From: Nevskia soli DSM 19509
GTDB lineage: Bacteria > Pseudomonadota > Gammaproteobacteria > Nevskiales > Nevskiaceae
NCBI RefSeq assembly: GCF_000711955.1
Contig: NZ_JONR01000033.1
Location: 1 to 56,498, forward strand
Reading direction: 5' to 3'
Length of the DNA stretch: 56,498 bases
A program made the translations under genes and the position numbers. Within the stretch, counting starts at the first letter, position 1; each line of letters opens with the position of its first letter. Below the pieces are notes generated by a model that saw only the letters and a list, made by a program, of their open reading frames with translations, searched no databases and was not told the origin of the DNA. Positions 17,665-26,338 of this stretch are shown piece by piece.

Positions 17665-17790
17665 GACAGGATGTCTGTCGGCTTTTGATTTGGCTTTTGA
17701 CGTTCCCCCGTTGCCTGCGCCGAGCATCGGAGTCCGCGGCGACATGGGCTCGCGCCTGTTTGGCGCGAGGCGAGGCAGGATGCCGAAGCG

Positions 17791-17824
17791 TTTTCAGACA
17801 GGCCAGGGATGGCCTGTCTGAAAA
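17791..17824. repeat. Perfect 15-bp inverted repeat
   Basis: Arms TTTTCAGACAGGCCA and TGGCCTGTCTGAAAA around GGGA. In RNA it would form a strong hairpin bounded by A and U runs on both strands, so it could act as a bidirectional terminator. Confidence 0.85.
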
Positions 17825-17853
17825 CCCCGCCGCGGGCGAGAAGCGCAGGGTGA

Positions 17854-17892
17854 GGGCCTGTTGGAGTGACTCAATGTCACTCCAACAGGCCC
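17854..17892. repeat. Perfect 17-bp inverted repeat
   Basis: Arms GGGCCTGTTGGAGTGAC and GTCACTCCAACAGGCCC around a 5-base loop, 30 bases after the preceding hairpin. No T tract follows. Confidence 0.85.
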
Positions 17893-17897
17893 GAACG

Positions 17898-17929
17898 CCC
17901 GGCCATGGATGGCCGGGCCGGGGGGGGGG
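17898..17929. repeat. 9-bp palindrome followed by a run of ten G
   Basis: CCCGGCCAT-GG-ATGGCCGGG at 17898-17917, then CC and ten G (17920-17929). Homopolymers of this size are prone to slippage, but no gene spans it. Confidence 0.7.
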
Positions 17930-18012
17930 AACAGCAATGAAGTCTCGCCAGGGACGGCAAAGATGAACTCGAAAGCGAAATGTGGGCGCAGGCTCCGGGG
18001 CGGCGCTTCTTT

Positions 18013-18048
18013 GGTTACTTTCTTGTCGCTGGAGACAAGAAAGTAACC
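18013..18048. repeat. Perfect 15-bp inverted repeat joined to a dispersed repeat
   Basis: GGTTACTTTCTTGTC and GACAAGAAAGTAACC around GCTGGA. The right arm is also the beginning of the dispersed repeat at 18034-18128. Confidence 0.85.
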
Positions 18049-18128
18049 CGCCTTCAAGGCGGAACCGCAATTTCAATCTGCGACTTAAACGCCTCGCGCG
18101 CTAGCGCGTACACCGAGATTTCAGAGCG
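18034..18128 (+). repeat. Dispersed repeat, copy 1
   Basis: From AAGAAAGTAACCCGCC through CAAGGCGGAACCGCA to AGCGCGTAC and TTCAGAGCG. The reverse complement of 56049-56144 follows the same order with scattered differences, so these are two copies of one element about 95 bases long. Confidence 0.75.
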
Positions 18129-18194
18129 AGCGATAGGACCTCGGTTGGGTATCCAAGTTGAGTTCATCCGGCACCCAAGTTCACCGAAGCCTGG

Positions 18195-18214
18195 ATTCCG
18201 GCTTTCGCCGGAAT
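18195..18214. repeat. REP-like palindrome
   Basis: ATTCCGGC-TTTC-GCCGGAAT followed by GACG. Sequences of this shape are widespread intergenic palindromes in GC-rich proteobacteria; it resembles the hairpin at 16630-16657. Confidence 0.7.
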
Positions 18215-18350
18215 GACGATGGAGGATGGTTCAGCGCCGGCCCCTCCCTCGATACAAATCGCTTCGCGATTCACTCGGGACATTCGGAGAAGCACACCCG
18301 CTGCGCGGGCACTCGGGGCGAACGGAGGGTGGTGCTGCTCAGATGAGAAA

Positions 18351-18380
18351 CGGCCTCTCCCCACACATGGGGAGAGGCCG
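18351..18380 (-). terminator. Terminator hairpin downstream of gltA
   Basis: Perfect 13-bp stem CGGCCTCTCCCCA/TGGGGAGAGGCCG with a 4-base loop, 14 bases past the gltA stop. Read leftward it is followed by TTTCTC, a short T-rich tract. Confidence 0.75.
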
Positions 18381-18393
18381 TCAGTAACTAAGC

Positions 18394-19689
18394 TCAGCGC
18401 GACGTCAGATCCTTGTAATCCCGCACCGGCGAGCCCACATAGACCTGCCGCGGACGGCCGATCTTGAGGCCGCCCGGCTCGGACACCATCTCCGACCAGT
18501 GCGCCACCCAGCCGACGGTACGCGCGATGGCGAACATCGGCGTGAACATGTTGACCGGAATGCCGAGCGCCTTGTAGATGATGCCGGAGTAGAAGTCGAC
18601 GTTCGGGTAGAGCTTGCGATCCTTGAAGTAATCGTCGGTGAGCGCGATGCGCTCCAGCTCCAGCGCCAACTCCAGCTGCGGATCGTTTTCCTTGCCCAGG
18701 TGCTTGAGCACCTTGTGGCACTGCTCGCGGATGATGGTCGCGCGCGGGTCGAAGTTCTTGTAGACGCGGTGGCCGAAGCCCATCAGGCGCACGCCGCTGT
18801 TCTTGTCCTTGACCTTGGTCAGGAAGGCCGGAACGTTCTTGACGGTGCCGATCTCGCCCAGCATCTTCAGCACGGCCTCGTTGGCGCCGCCATGGGCGGG
18901 GCCCCACAGGGCGGCGATGCCGCTGGCCACGGCGGCGTACGGATTGCAGCCGGTGGAGCCGGCCAGGCGCACGGTCGAGGTCGAGGCGTTCTGCTCGTGG
19001 TCGGCATGCAGGATGAACAGGATGTCCAGGGCCTTGGCCGCGATCGGATCGACGTGGTACGGCTCGGCCGGCACGGCGAACATCATGTAGAGCAGGTTCG
19101 AACAGTAGTCGAGGTGGTTCTGCGGGTACATGAAGGGCTGGCCGAAGTACTTCTTGTAGGCGGCCGCGGCGATGGTCGGGATCTTGGCGATCATGCGGTG
19201 CGCGAAGATCTCGCGCTGCCGCTCGTCCTTGTTGTTGGTGGTGTCGTGGTAGAACGCGGACAGCGAGCCGACGATGCCGGTCAGCATGGCCATCGGGTGC
19301 GCGTCGTAGCGGAACCCGTCGAAGAAGCGCCGCAGCGACTCGTTGATCATGGTGTGGCGGCGGATGGAGGCTTCGAATTCCTCCAGCTGGCCCTTGTTGG
19401 GCAGCTCGCCGTTGAGGATCAGGTAGGCCACCTCGATGAAGCTGGAGTGGGCGGCCAGCTGCTCGATCGGGTAACCGCGGTACAGCAGCACGCCCTTGTC
19501 GCCGTCGATGTAGGTGATGGCGCTCTTGGTGGAGCAGGTCGAGGTGAACCCCGGGTCATAGGTGAACAGGTCCATCTTGTCGTAGACCTTGCCAACATCG
19601 GCGCCGGCCGGGCCCAATGTGCCCTTGACCAGCGGCAATTCGACTTTTTCACCGGTTTCGTTGTTGAGCAGGCTGTAGCTGTTCGTCAT
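18394..19689 (-). CDS. gltA: Citrate synthase (type II)
   Basis: 431 residues from ATG 19689, which has GGAGAG upstream; the E. coli type II enzyme is about the same length. It condenses acetyl-CoA with oxaloacetate as the first step of the TCA cycle. The N-terminal beta domain (MTNSYSLLNNETGEKVELPL) is typical of the hexameric, NADH-sensitive Gram-negative form. Catalytic blocks are HADHEQNASTSTVR, WGPAHGGANEAV and GFGHRVYKNFDPRA; the catalytic Asp lies in NVDFYSGIIYKALGIP. Monocistronic, with a hairpin terminator downstream. Confidence 0.97.
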   Translation of the reverse strand: MTNSYSLLNNETGEKVELPLVKGTLGPAGADVGKVYDKMDLFTYDPGFTSTCSTKSAITYIDGDKGVLLYRGYPIEQLAAHSSFIEVAYLILNGELPNKGQLEEFEASIRRHTMINESLRRFFDGFRYDAHPMAMLTGIVGSLSAFYHDTTNNKDERQREIFAHRMIAKIPTIAAAAYKKYFGQPFMYPQNHLDYCSNLLYMMFAVPAEPYHVDPIAAKALDILFILHADHEQNASTSTVRLAGSTGCNPYAAVASGIAALWGPAHGGANEAVLKMLGEIGTVKNVPAFLTKVKDKNSGVRLMGFGHRVYKNFDPRATIIREQCHKVLKHLGKENDPQLELALELERIALTDDYFKDRKLYPNVDFYSGIIYKALGIPVNMFTPMFAIARTVGWVAHWSEMVSEPGGLKIGRPRQVYVGSPVRDYKDLTSR

Positions 19690-19914
19690 GACCGCACTCT
19701 CCGTCAAATTCTGCAGGGAATCGGGTTGCCGCACTGCCGCAAATATCGCCCGCAGCAACACGTCGGGCGCAGGGTGTAGGGCGTTTAAGTCGCGCAAGCA
19801 TAACGAGTTTCACCCATACGCCGCCAGATGGCAGCGGCGTAAACCTCCCTTCCGGAAATCGTCATGGCCGCTCCGGAGGCTCCTGAAAAGTCGCATGATC
19901 CGGGGATTTGAAAC

Positions 19915-19941
19915 AAAAAAGCCGCCCGAAGGCGGCTTTTT
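19915..19941 (-). terminator. Rho-independent terminator after rpmE, bidirectional
   Basis: GCCGCC-CGAA-GGCGGC flanked by six A and five T. Read leftward it follows the rpmE stop by about 20 bases and ends in TTTTTT. Confidence 0.93.
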
Positions 19942-19959
19942 GGCGAAGAAGCGTACAGA

Positions 19960-20175
19960 TCAGGCAGTGGCAGCGGTCTTGGTGTAGCGCTTCTTGAACT
20001 TGTCGACGCGGCCGCCGGCGTCCATCACCTTCTGCTTGCCGGTGTAGAACGGGTGGCACTTCGAGCAGACTTCGATCTGCAGATCGTGGCCGATCGTCGA
20101 GCGGGTCAGGAACTTGTTCCCGCAGCTGCAGGAGACATTCACTTCAACGTAATTCGGATGGATATCTGCTTTCAT
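19960..20175 (-). CDS. rpmE: 50S ribosomal protein L31
   Basis: 71 residues. The Cys-containing (zinc-binding, C+) form: MKADIHPNY at the start, CSCGNKF with Cys16 and Cys18, and VCSKCHPFYTGKQK with Cys37 and Cys40. It belongs to the large ribosomal subunit and forms part of the intersubunit bridge. C+ L31 proteins are often replaced by a Cys-free paralogue under zinc limitation; no paralogue is in the window. Own terminator downstream. Confidence 0.97.
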   Translation of the reverse strand: MKADIHPNYVEVNVSCSCGNKFLTRSTIGHDLQIEVCSKCHPFYTGKQKVMDAGGRVDKFKKRYTKTAATA

Positions 20176-20293
20176 GATGGGTTCTCGTCAAGTCCGGGCC
20201 CCGGAATCCAAGGGCGGAAACCGATAGGCACAGAAGAAGGGTCGCGAAGTCTACCCGAACAGCCCCCCGGAAGCAAGGAAATTTCGATCTCCG

Positions 20294-20482
20294 TCAATCG
20301 CTTTCCGGCTCGACCTCGACGGTGTATTCCTCGCCGTTGTCGGCCACCGTCAGATGCACGGTCATGGGCCGGCAGCACACGGAGCAGTCCTCGGTATAAG
20401 TCTGCGAGCCGGCGCTGAGGTCCACGGTCAGCTCGATGCTTTCCCAGCAGGCCGGGCAGGTGACGGTGGTCTCTTCGATCAT
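20294..20482 (-). CDS. CPXCG-type cysteine-rich small protein
   Basis: 62 residues. Two CxxC knuckles, TCPACWES (Cys9, Cys12) and DCSVCCRPM, suggest one bound zinc. The C-terminal strand (EEYTVEVEPESD) and size match the small CPXCG family of Gammaproteobacteria. Function unknown; the fold suggests a zinc-ribbon binder. It lies 25 bases upstream of the hemW stop on the same strand, and about 120 bases from rpmE. Confidence 0.85.
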   Translation of the reverse strand: MIEETTVTCPACWESIELTVDLSAGSQTYTEDCSVCCRPMTVHLTVADNGEEYTVEVEPESD

Positions 20483-20507
20483 GGGGACTTGTTACCGGTT
20501 ATTCGAG

Positions 20508-21728
20508 CTATTCCAGGAATTCGCGCAGCAGGGCATTGAGGTGGGCGCGGCCGAAGACGCTGGCGCGAATGTGGCCGCCCTCCTCCTCGATTAGACCCTT
20601 TTTCCGCGCCTGGTTCAGTGCCGCATCGAGCACTGTGGCCCGCAGCCCGGTGCGGCGCTCGAATTCGGCTAGGCTGAAGCCCTGGTTGAGGCGCAGGGTG
20701 TTCATGGCGAATTCGAACGGAAGTTCACTCGCCGCCACGGTCCTTTCCTCCTGGATCGCCGCGGCCCCGCCGGCGCCCTCCAGGTAGCTGCGCGGGTGCT
20801 TGTGCCGGGCGCGGCGGACGATGCCGCCGGCGCCGCTGAGTTTGCCGTGGGCGCCGGCGCCAATGCCGAGGTAGTCGCCGAACTCCCAGTAGTTGCGATT
20901 GTGGCGGCACTGGCGGCCGGCACTGGCATAGGCCGAAACCTCGTATTGCGCGTAGCCCTGTTCGGCCAGCAGGGCTTGGCCGGCCAGCTGCATGGTCCAG
21001 GCGGCCTCGTCGTCCGGCAGCACCGGCGGATGGGCGGCGAACTCGGTATTCGGCTCCAGCGTCAGCTGGTAATAGGACAGGTGCTCCGGCGCCAGCGCGC
21101 AAGCGGCGCGCAGATCGGCCAGGGCTTCGTCCGGCGTCTGTTGCGGCAGGGCGAACATCAGGTCCAGGTTGATGTTGTCGAAGCCGGCGTCACGCGCGGT
21201 GCGGTAGGCGGCGATGGCCTCCTCGCGGCCGTGAATACGGCCCAGGCGCTTGAGCTGGACGTCGTCCAGGCTCTGCACGCCGATCGACAGGCGGTTGACC
21301 CCGGCGGCGCGGTATTCGCGGAAATTGCCGGCGTCGGCGGTGCCGGGATTGGCTTCCAGGGTGATCTCGATATCCGGCGCGAACGGCAGGCGCGCCGCCA
21401 TCGCCTCGAGCACGCGGCCGATGGCGCGGCCAGAGAACAGGCTGGGGGTACCGCCGCCGGCGAAGATGCTTCCTACGGGAGGCGAGAGGCGGGAGGCGAG
21501 AGGCGCAACAGCGAGTTCGTAATCGAGATCGCGGATCAGTGCGTCGACGTAACGGTCTTCTTCAATATCGCCGCGTACGGCATGCGAGTTGAAGTCGCAG
21601 TACGGACATTTGCGCACGCACCAGGGGAAATGCAGATAGAGCGACAGCGGAATGTCGCCAAGAGACGCTTTGGCTTCATCACGCTTATCGCCTCCCGCCT
21701 CCCGCCTCACAGCTTCACCCCGCATCAT
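20508..21728 (-). CDS. hemW: Radical SAM protein HemW
   Basis: 406 residues. Haem chaperone of the coproporphyrinogen III oxidase-like radical SAM family; E. coli and Lactococcus homologues bind haem rather than oxidise coproporphyrinogen. SAM cluster: LHFPWCVRKCPYCDF (Cys37, Cys41, Cys44). Other blocks: FAGGGTPSLFS, LEANPGT, GVNRLSIGVQS, GRIHGREEA and NLDLMFALP, with the C-terminal HemN domain. The ATG at 21728 overlaps the 3' end of rdgB by 14 bases. The N-terminal extension (about 8-20) and a loop near residue 80 are encoded by GGGAGGCG-type short repeats, not seen in E. coli HemW as I recall it. Confidence 0.95.
   Translation of the reverse strand: MMRGEAVRREAGGDKRDEAKASLGDIPLSLYLHFPWCVRKCPYCDFNSHAVRGDIEEDRYVDALIRDLDYELAVAPLASRLSPPVGSIFAGGGTPSLFSGRAIGRVLEAMAARLPFAPDIEITLEANPGTADAGNFREYRAAGVNRLSIGVQSLDDVQLKRLGRIHGREEAIAAYRTARDAGFDNINLDLMFALPQQTPDEALADLRAACALAPEHLSYYQLTLEPNTEFAAHPPVLPDDEAAWTMQLAGQALLAEQGYAQYEVSAYASAGRQCRHNRNYWEFGDYLGIGAGAHGKLSGAGGIVRRARHKHPRSYLEGAGGAAAIQEERTVAASELPFEFAMNTLRLNQGFSLAEFERRTGLRATVLDAALNQARKKGLIEEEGGHIRASVFGRAHLNALLREFLE
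21477..21504. repeat. Two perfect 14-bp tandem units inside hemW
   Basis: GGGAGGCGAGAGGC twice in succession on the plus strand. It encodes part of the hemW loop LAVAPLASRLSPPVG. Confidence 0.85.
21689..21709. repeat. CGCCTCC short tandem repeat at the 5' end of hemW
   Basis: Three units of CCTCCCG-like sequence, the complement of the GGGAGGCG unit at 21477-21504. It encodes the VRREAGGDK part of the N-terminal extension. Confidence 0.7.
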
Positions 21729-22314
21729 GAATCATCGAATACAGGTGCCGCGCCGCCTTGCCGCGATGGCTGACGCGGTTCTTCACCTCGGCGTCCAGTT
21801 CGGCGGCGCTGCGCTTGAGGTCCGGCACCAGGAACAACGGGTCATAGCCGAAGCCGTGGGTGCCGCGCGGGTTGTGCAGGATGGTGCCGCGCCAGCTGCC
21901 CTGGGCGATCAGCGGGGTGGCGTCCTCGGCGTGGCGCAGGTAGACCATCAGGCAGACGAAGCGGGCGCCGCGGCGCTCGTCGGGAATGTTCTTCAGCGCG
22001 GCCAGCAGTTTCTGGTTGTTGTCGGCATCGCTGGCGCCCTCGCCGGCATAGCGCGCCGAGCGTACGCCGGGAGCGCCCTCCAGTTCGGCCACTTCCAGCC
22101 CGGAATCGTCGGCGATGGCCGGCAGTCCGGAAACCAGGGCCGCATGGCGGGCCTTGATCAGGGCGTTCTCGACGAAGGTCGAAGCGGTCTCCTCCGCCGC
22201 GTCGTCGCAGAACTCCGCCACCGAACGCAGCTTCCAGCCGAGCGGCGCGAACAGCGCCTGCATCTCGGCGAACTTGCCGTCGTTGCGGCTGGCGAGGACG
22301 ACTTCCGTGGCCAT
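21715..22314 (-). CDS. rdgB: XTP/dITP diphosphatase (RdgB/HAM1)
   Basis: 199 residues. It removes non-canonical purine triphosphates (XTP, dITP, ITP) as the monophosphate, keeping them out of DNA and RNA. Family motifs: LASRNDGKFAEMQAL at the start, TFVENALIKARHAA, IADDSGLEVAELEGAPGVRSARY, and the C-terminal FGYDPLFLVP with NRVSHRGKA. Order rph-rdgB-hemW on one strand, with an 18-base gap after rph and overlap with hemW, is a common gammaproteobacterial arrangement and suggests one operon. Confidence 0.96.
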   Translation of the reverse strand: MATEVVLASRNDGKFAEMQALFAPLGWKLRSVAEFCDDAAEETASTFVENALIKARHAALVSGLPAIADDSGLEVAELEGAPGVRSARYAGEGASDADNNQKLLAALKNIPDERRGARFVCLMVYLRHAEDATPLIAQGSWRGTILHNPRGTHGFGYDPLFLVPDLKRSAAELDAEVKNRVSHRGKAARHLYSMIHDAG

Positions 22315-22332
22315 GGGGATAGCGCCCAGGGC

Positions 22333-23055
22333 CTAACCGGCCAGCGCCTCGTTCTGCGCCTTGACCAGGTCGGCGATGCCCTTGGCGGCGAGGTCGAGCA
22401 TGGCGTCCAGCTCCTCGCGGCGGAAGGCGTGGCCTTCGGCGGTACCCTGAACTTCCACGAACTGGCCGGCTTCGTTCATCACCACGTTCATGTCGGTCTC
22501 GCAGTCGGAGTCCTCGACGTAGTCCAGATCCAGCACCGGCTGGCCGCGGTAGATGCCCACCGAGATCGCCGCCACTTGGCCATGCAGGGGATTGGTCTTG
22601 ATCTGGCCGCGCTTGCGCATGGCGTTGACCGCCTCGACCAGGGCGACGTAGCCGCCGGTGATGCTGGCGGTGCGGGTGCCGCCGTCGGCCTGCAATACGT
22701 CACAGTCGATGGTGATGGTGAAGTTGCCGAGGGCGCTCAGGTCCAGCACCGAACGCAGCGAGCGGCCGATCAGGCGCTGGATCTCCTGGCTGCGGCCGTT
22801 CTGCTTGCCCTGCGCGGCTTCGCGCTTGCTGCGCGTATGGGTGGCGCGCGGCAGCATGCCGTACTCGGCGGTGAGCCAGCCGCCGCCGTGCTCCTTGCGC
22901 CAGGCCGGGGCGCGCTCTTCCACGCTGGCGGTGCACAGCACGCGGGTATCGCCGAAGCTGACCAGGACCGAGCCTTCCGCGTGCTTGGTGAACTGCCGCT
23001 GGATGGTAATGGGACGAAGCTGATCGGCATTGCGGCCGGAGGGACGGGTCGACAT
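22333..23055 (-). CDS. rph: Ribonuclease PH
   Basis: 240 residues from ATG 23055. Phosphorolytic 3'-5' exoribonuclease that trims tRNA 3' ends. The opening RPSGRNADQLRPITIQRQFT, the substrate loop RTSKREAAQGKQNGRSQEIQ-like segment (here THTRSKREAAQGKQNGRSQE), QADGGTRTASITG with catalytic residues, DLDYVEDSDCETDMNVV and the C-terminal FVEVQGTAEG are all present. Full length, unlike the E. coli K-12 frameshift allele. First gene of the rph-rdgB-hemW run. Confidence 0.97.
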   Translation of the reverse strand: MSTRPSGRNADQLRPITIQRQFTKHAEGSVLVSFGDTRVLCTASVEERAPAWRKEHGGGWLTAEYGMLPRATHTRSKREAAQGKQNGRSQEIQRLIGRSLRSVLDLSALGNFTITIDCDVLQADGGTRTASITGGYVALVEAVNAMRKRGQIKTNPLHGQVAAISVGIYRGQPVLDLDYVEDSDCETDMNVVMNEAGQFVEVQGTAEGHAFRREELDAMLDLAAKGIADLVKAQNEALAG

Positions 23056-23147
23056 GGGGATTACGCAGGTGGGACGCGGCACCGGGGCGGCAAATCCAGT
23101 CTGCGCTGGATGACTCGGGTGCCCGGGGTGAAGCCGCGTCTTGAAGC

Positions 23148-23762
23148 TCAGGTGGAGGTTTGAGCGCCCAGTATACCCTTCGCCCAATTTCTCCATGGCA
23201 TGCGCCACCCCAGCAGTACCAGCAGAATCCCCAGGTAAATCATGGGTTCCGTCTCGTCCTTCTTCACCAACCAGACGAAATGGAAGCAGGCCAGCAGCGC
23301 CGCCGGGTAGATCAGGCGGTGCAGGCTCTTCCAGCGGCGCTTGAGGCGGCGTTGCCAGCCGTCGGTGGAGGTGATGGCCAGCGGCAGCAGGAACAACCAG
23401 CAGGAAAAACCCAGGGTGATCCAGGTGCGCTTGACCAGGTCCTCGCCCAGCTTGGGCAAGGACAGCTCCAGGTCGAACACCAGGTACATGGCGAAGTGCG
23501 CGCACATGTAGAAATAAGCGAACAGGCCCAGGGTGCGGCGCAACTGGATCGGCTCCGGCCGGCCTGTGAGCTGGCGCAGCGGCGTCATCGCCAGGGTCAG
23601 CAGCAGGATCTGCAGGGCGCGGCTGCCGGTGCCGTGTTCCAGCGTTTCCACCGGGTTGGGGCCGAGATGACCGATATAGGTGAGCCAGCCCAATTGCGCG
23701 GCCGGAGCCAGGCACAACAGCCAGGTGGCGAGCTTCAGCCAGCGCAATGGGGTCATGGACAT
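23148..23762 (-). CDS. msrQ: Haem-binding inner-membrane subunit MsrQ
   Basis: 204 residues, start ATG 23762. Six hydrophobic helices of the ferric-reductase-like (YedZ) family; the haem ligand His residues lie in FYMCAHFAMYLVF and in SLHRLIYPAALLACFHFVW. MsrQ feeds electrons from the quinone pool (or flavin) to MsrP for periplasmic methionine sulfoxide repair. The start lies just 7 bases after the msrP stop, which supports co-translation of the pair. Confidence 0.95.
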   Translation of the reverse strand: MSMTPLRWLKLATWLLCLAPAAQLGWLTYIGHLGPNPVETLEHGTGSRALQILLLTLAMTPLRQLTGRPEPIQLRRTLGLFAYFYMCAHFAMYLVFDLELSLPKLGEDLVKRTWITLGFSCWLFLLPLAITSTDGWQRRLKRRWKSLHRLIYPAALLACFHFVWLVKKDETEPMIYLGILLVLLGWRMPWRNWAKGILGAQTST

Positions 23763-23769
23763 GGCCGGC

Positions 23770-24765
<996 letters not shown>

Positions 24766-24918
24766 GGTGCAACTCCATTCTCAATGTGCCGGGCCGGATA
24801 TGGCGCCGGTTTCGCGGGCAAAACAGGTGCTGGCCGAGCGTCTGACCGCAGCGGACCCCGGCGGTTCACGGCTAACATAGCCCGCATACGCTCGAACATA
24901 ACTTACGGACGCAAGGAC

Positions 24919-25341
24919 ATGCAGGTCGAAGAACTGGCGGAAACTTTCGAGATGCTGGGCGACTGGGAGGAGCGCTACCGCTACCTCATCGAGCTCGGCC
25001 GCAAGCTGCCGCCGCTGCCCGAGGCCGAGCACAACGAGGCCAACAAAGTGCGCGGCTGCATGAGCCAGGTGTGGATGACCGCCCGCACCGAGCCGGGGCC
25101 GCCGCTGAAACTGCACTTTGCCGGTGATTCCGACGCGCATATCGTCAAGGGCCTGATCGCCGTGCTGTTCATGCTCTGCTCCGACCGCACCCCGCGAGAA
25201 ATCCTCGATACCGACATCAACAGCGCCTTCGCCCGCCTGGGCCTGGACAGCAATCTGAGCATGAACCGGCGCAACGGTTTCTACTCCATGGTGGAGCGGA
25301 TCAAGCTGCTGGCCACACAAGCTGTCAACGAGACAGCCTAG
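24919..25341 (+). CDS. sufE: SufE family cysteine desulfuration protein
   Basis: 140 residues from ATG 24919 (GCAAGGAC upstream). SufE accepts persulfide sulfur from the desulfurase SufS for iron-sulfur cluster assembly. The acceptor Cys47 is in KVRGCMSQVW, preceded by LPPLPEAEHNEANKV; the terminal segment LSMNRRNGFYSMVERIK is typical. No sufS or sufBCD is in the window, so it might equally be a CsdE-type paralogue. It starts a rightward series, 44 bases before qmcA. Confidence 0.9.
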   Translation: MQVEELAETFEMLGDWEERYRYLIELGRKLPPLPEAEHNEANKVRGCMSQVWMTARTEPGPPLKLHFAGDSDAHIVKGLIAVLFMLCSDRTPREILDTDINSAFARLGLDSNLSMNRRNGFYSMVERIKLLATQAVNETA

Positions 25342-25384
25342 AATCGGGGATTCAGGCCGGAATCCGGGAACAGGGGGACGCAAC

Positions 25385-26338
25385 ATGCCGATCGGAAGCG
25401 TATTACTCGTGGTACTGGTGGTTTTCGTCGCCGTGACGCTGTTCCGCAGCATCGTCATCGTCGGCCAGGGCATGCAGTACACGGTCGAGCGCTTCGGCCG
25501 CTACAAGGAAACCATCAAGCCTGGCCTGCACCTGCTGGTGCCGTGGTCGGACCGGGTCGGCCGCCGCCTGTCGATGATGGAGCAGGTGCTGGACGTGCCG
25601 AGCCAGGAAGTGATCACCAAGGACAATGCCATGGTCGGCGTCGACGGCGTGGTGTTCTTCCAGATCCTCGACGCGGCGCGCGCCGCCTACGAGGTGCAGA
25701 ACCTGCAATACGCCATCCTCAACCTGACCATGACCAATCTGCGCACGGTGATGGGTTCGATGGACCTGGACGAACTGCTGTCGCAGCGCGACCACATCAA
25801 CTCGCGCCTGCTCACCGTGGTCGACCAGGCCACCTCGCCCTGGGGCGTGAAGCTGACCCGCATCGAGATCAAGGACATCCGCCCGCCGGCCGACCTGATC
25901 GATTCGATGGGCCGGCAGATGAAGGCCGAGCGCGACAAGCGCGCCTCGATCCTCGAAGCCGAGGGCGCGCGGCAGTCGGCCATCCTCAAGGCCGAGGGCG
26001 CACGCCAGGCCGAGATCCTCGCCGCCGAAGGCGAGAAGCAGAAGCGCATCCTCGAAGCCGAGGGCCTCAAGGAAGCCGCCTTCCGCGAAGCCGAGGCGCG
26101 CGAGCGTTCGGCCGAGGCGGAAGCCAAGGCGACGCAGGTGGTGTCCGATGCCATCACCAAGGGCAGCCCGCAGGCCATCAACTACTTCGTCGCGCTGAAA
26201 TACGTGGAAGCCCTCAAGATCATCGGTGCGGCGCCGAACCAGAAGCTGGTGCTGATGCCGCTGGAAGCGGCCAGCGTGATCGGGGCCATCGGCGGCATCG
26301 CCGAACTGACCAAGCAGACCATGCAAGGCAAGCCGTGA
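25385..26338 (+). CDS. qmcA: SPFH/band 7 membrane protein (QmcA-like)
   Basis: 317 residues. An N-terminal membrane segment (GSVLLVVLVVFVAVTLF) is followed by the SPFH domain (VGQGMQYTVERFGRYKETIKPGLHLLVPW, then QEVITKDNAMVGVDGVVFF) and a long Glu/Ala-rich coiled coil (about 180-245, with repeated LEAEGARQ-like units). Similar proteins form oligomeric rings in detergent-resistant membrane patches and scaffold other membrane proteins. The TGA overlaps the GTG of the nfeD-like gene (GTGA), an arrangement conserved for qmcA/ybbK-ybbJ. Confidence 0.92.
   Translation: MPIGSVLLVVLVVFVAVTLFRSIVIVGQGMQYTVERFGRYKETIKPGLHLLVPWSDRVGRRLSMMEQVLDVPSQEVITKDNAMVGVDGVVFFQILDAARAAYEVQNLQYAILNLTMTNLRTVMGSMDLDELLSQRDHINSRLLTVVDQATSPWGVKLTRIEIKDIRPPADLIDSMGRQMKAERDKRASILEAEGARQSAILKAEGARQAEILAAEGEKQKRILEAEGLKEAAFREAEARERSAEAEAKATQVVSDAITKGSPQAINYFVALKYVEALKIIGAAPNQKLVLMPLEAASVIGAIGGIAELTKQTMQGKP

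Larger units (their letters stand above)
17665..18350. other. Repeat-rich intergenic region, no gene recognised
   Basis: Almost 700 bases between acyP and the gltA terminator. It holds four hairpins with perfect arms of 9-17 bp, a run of ten G, a copy of a dispersed repeat also present at 56 kb, and a REP-like palindrome. Short open frames exist in it but none has a convincing start, ribosome binding site or codon bias. Confidence 0.7.

Noticed and set aside
17791..18214. CRISPR array
   Set aside because: The repeats are palindromes of different sequence, not regularly spaced direct repeats, and no cas gene is present.
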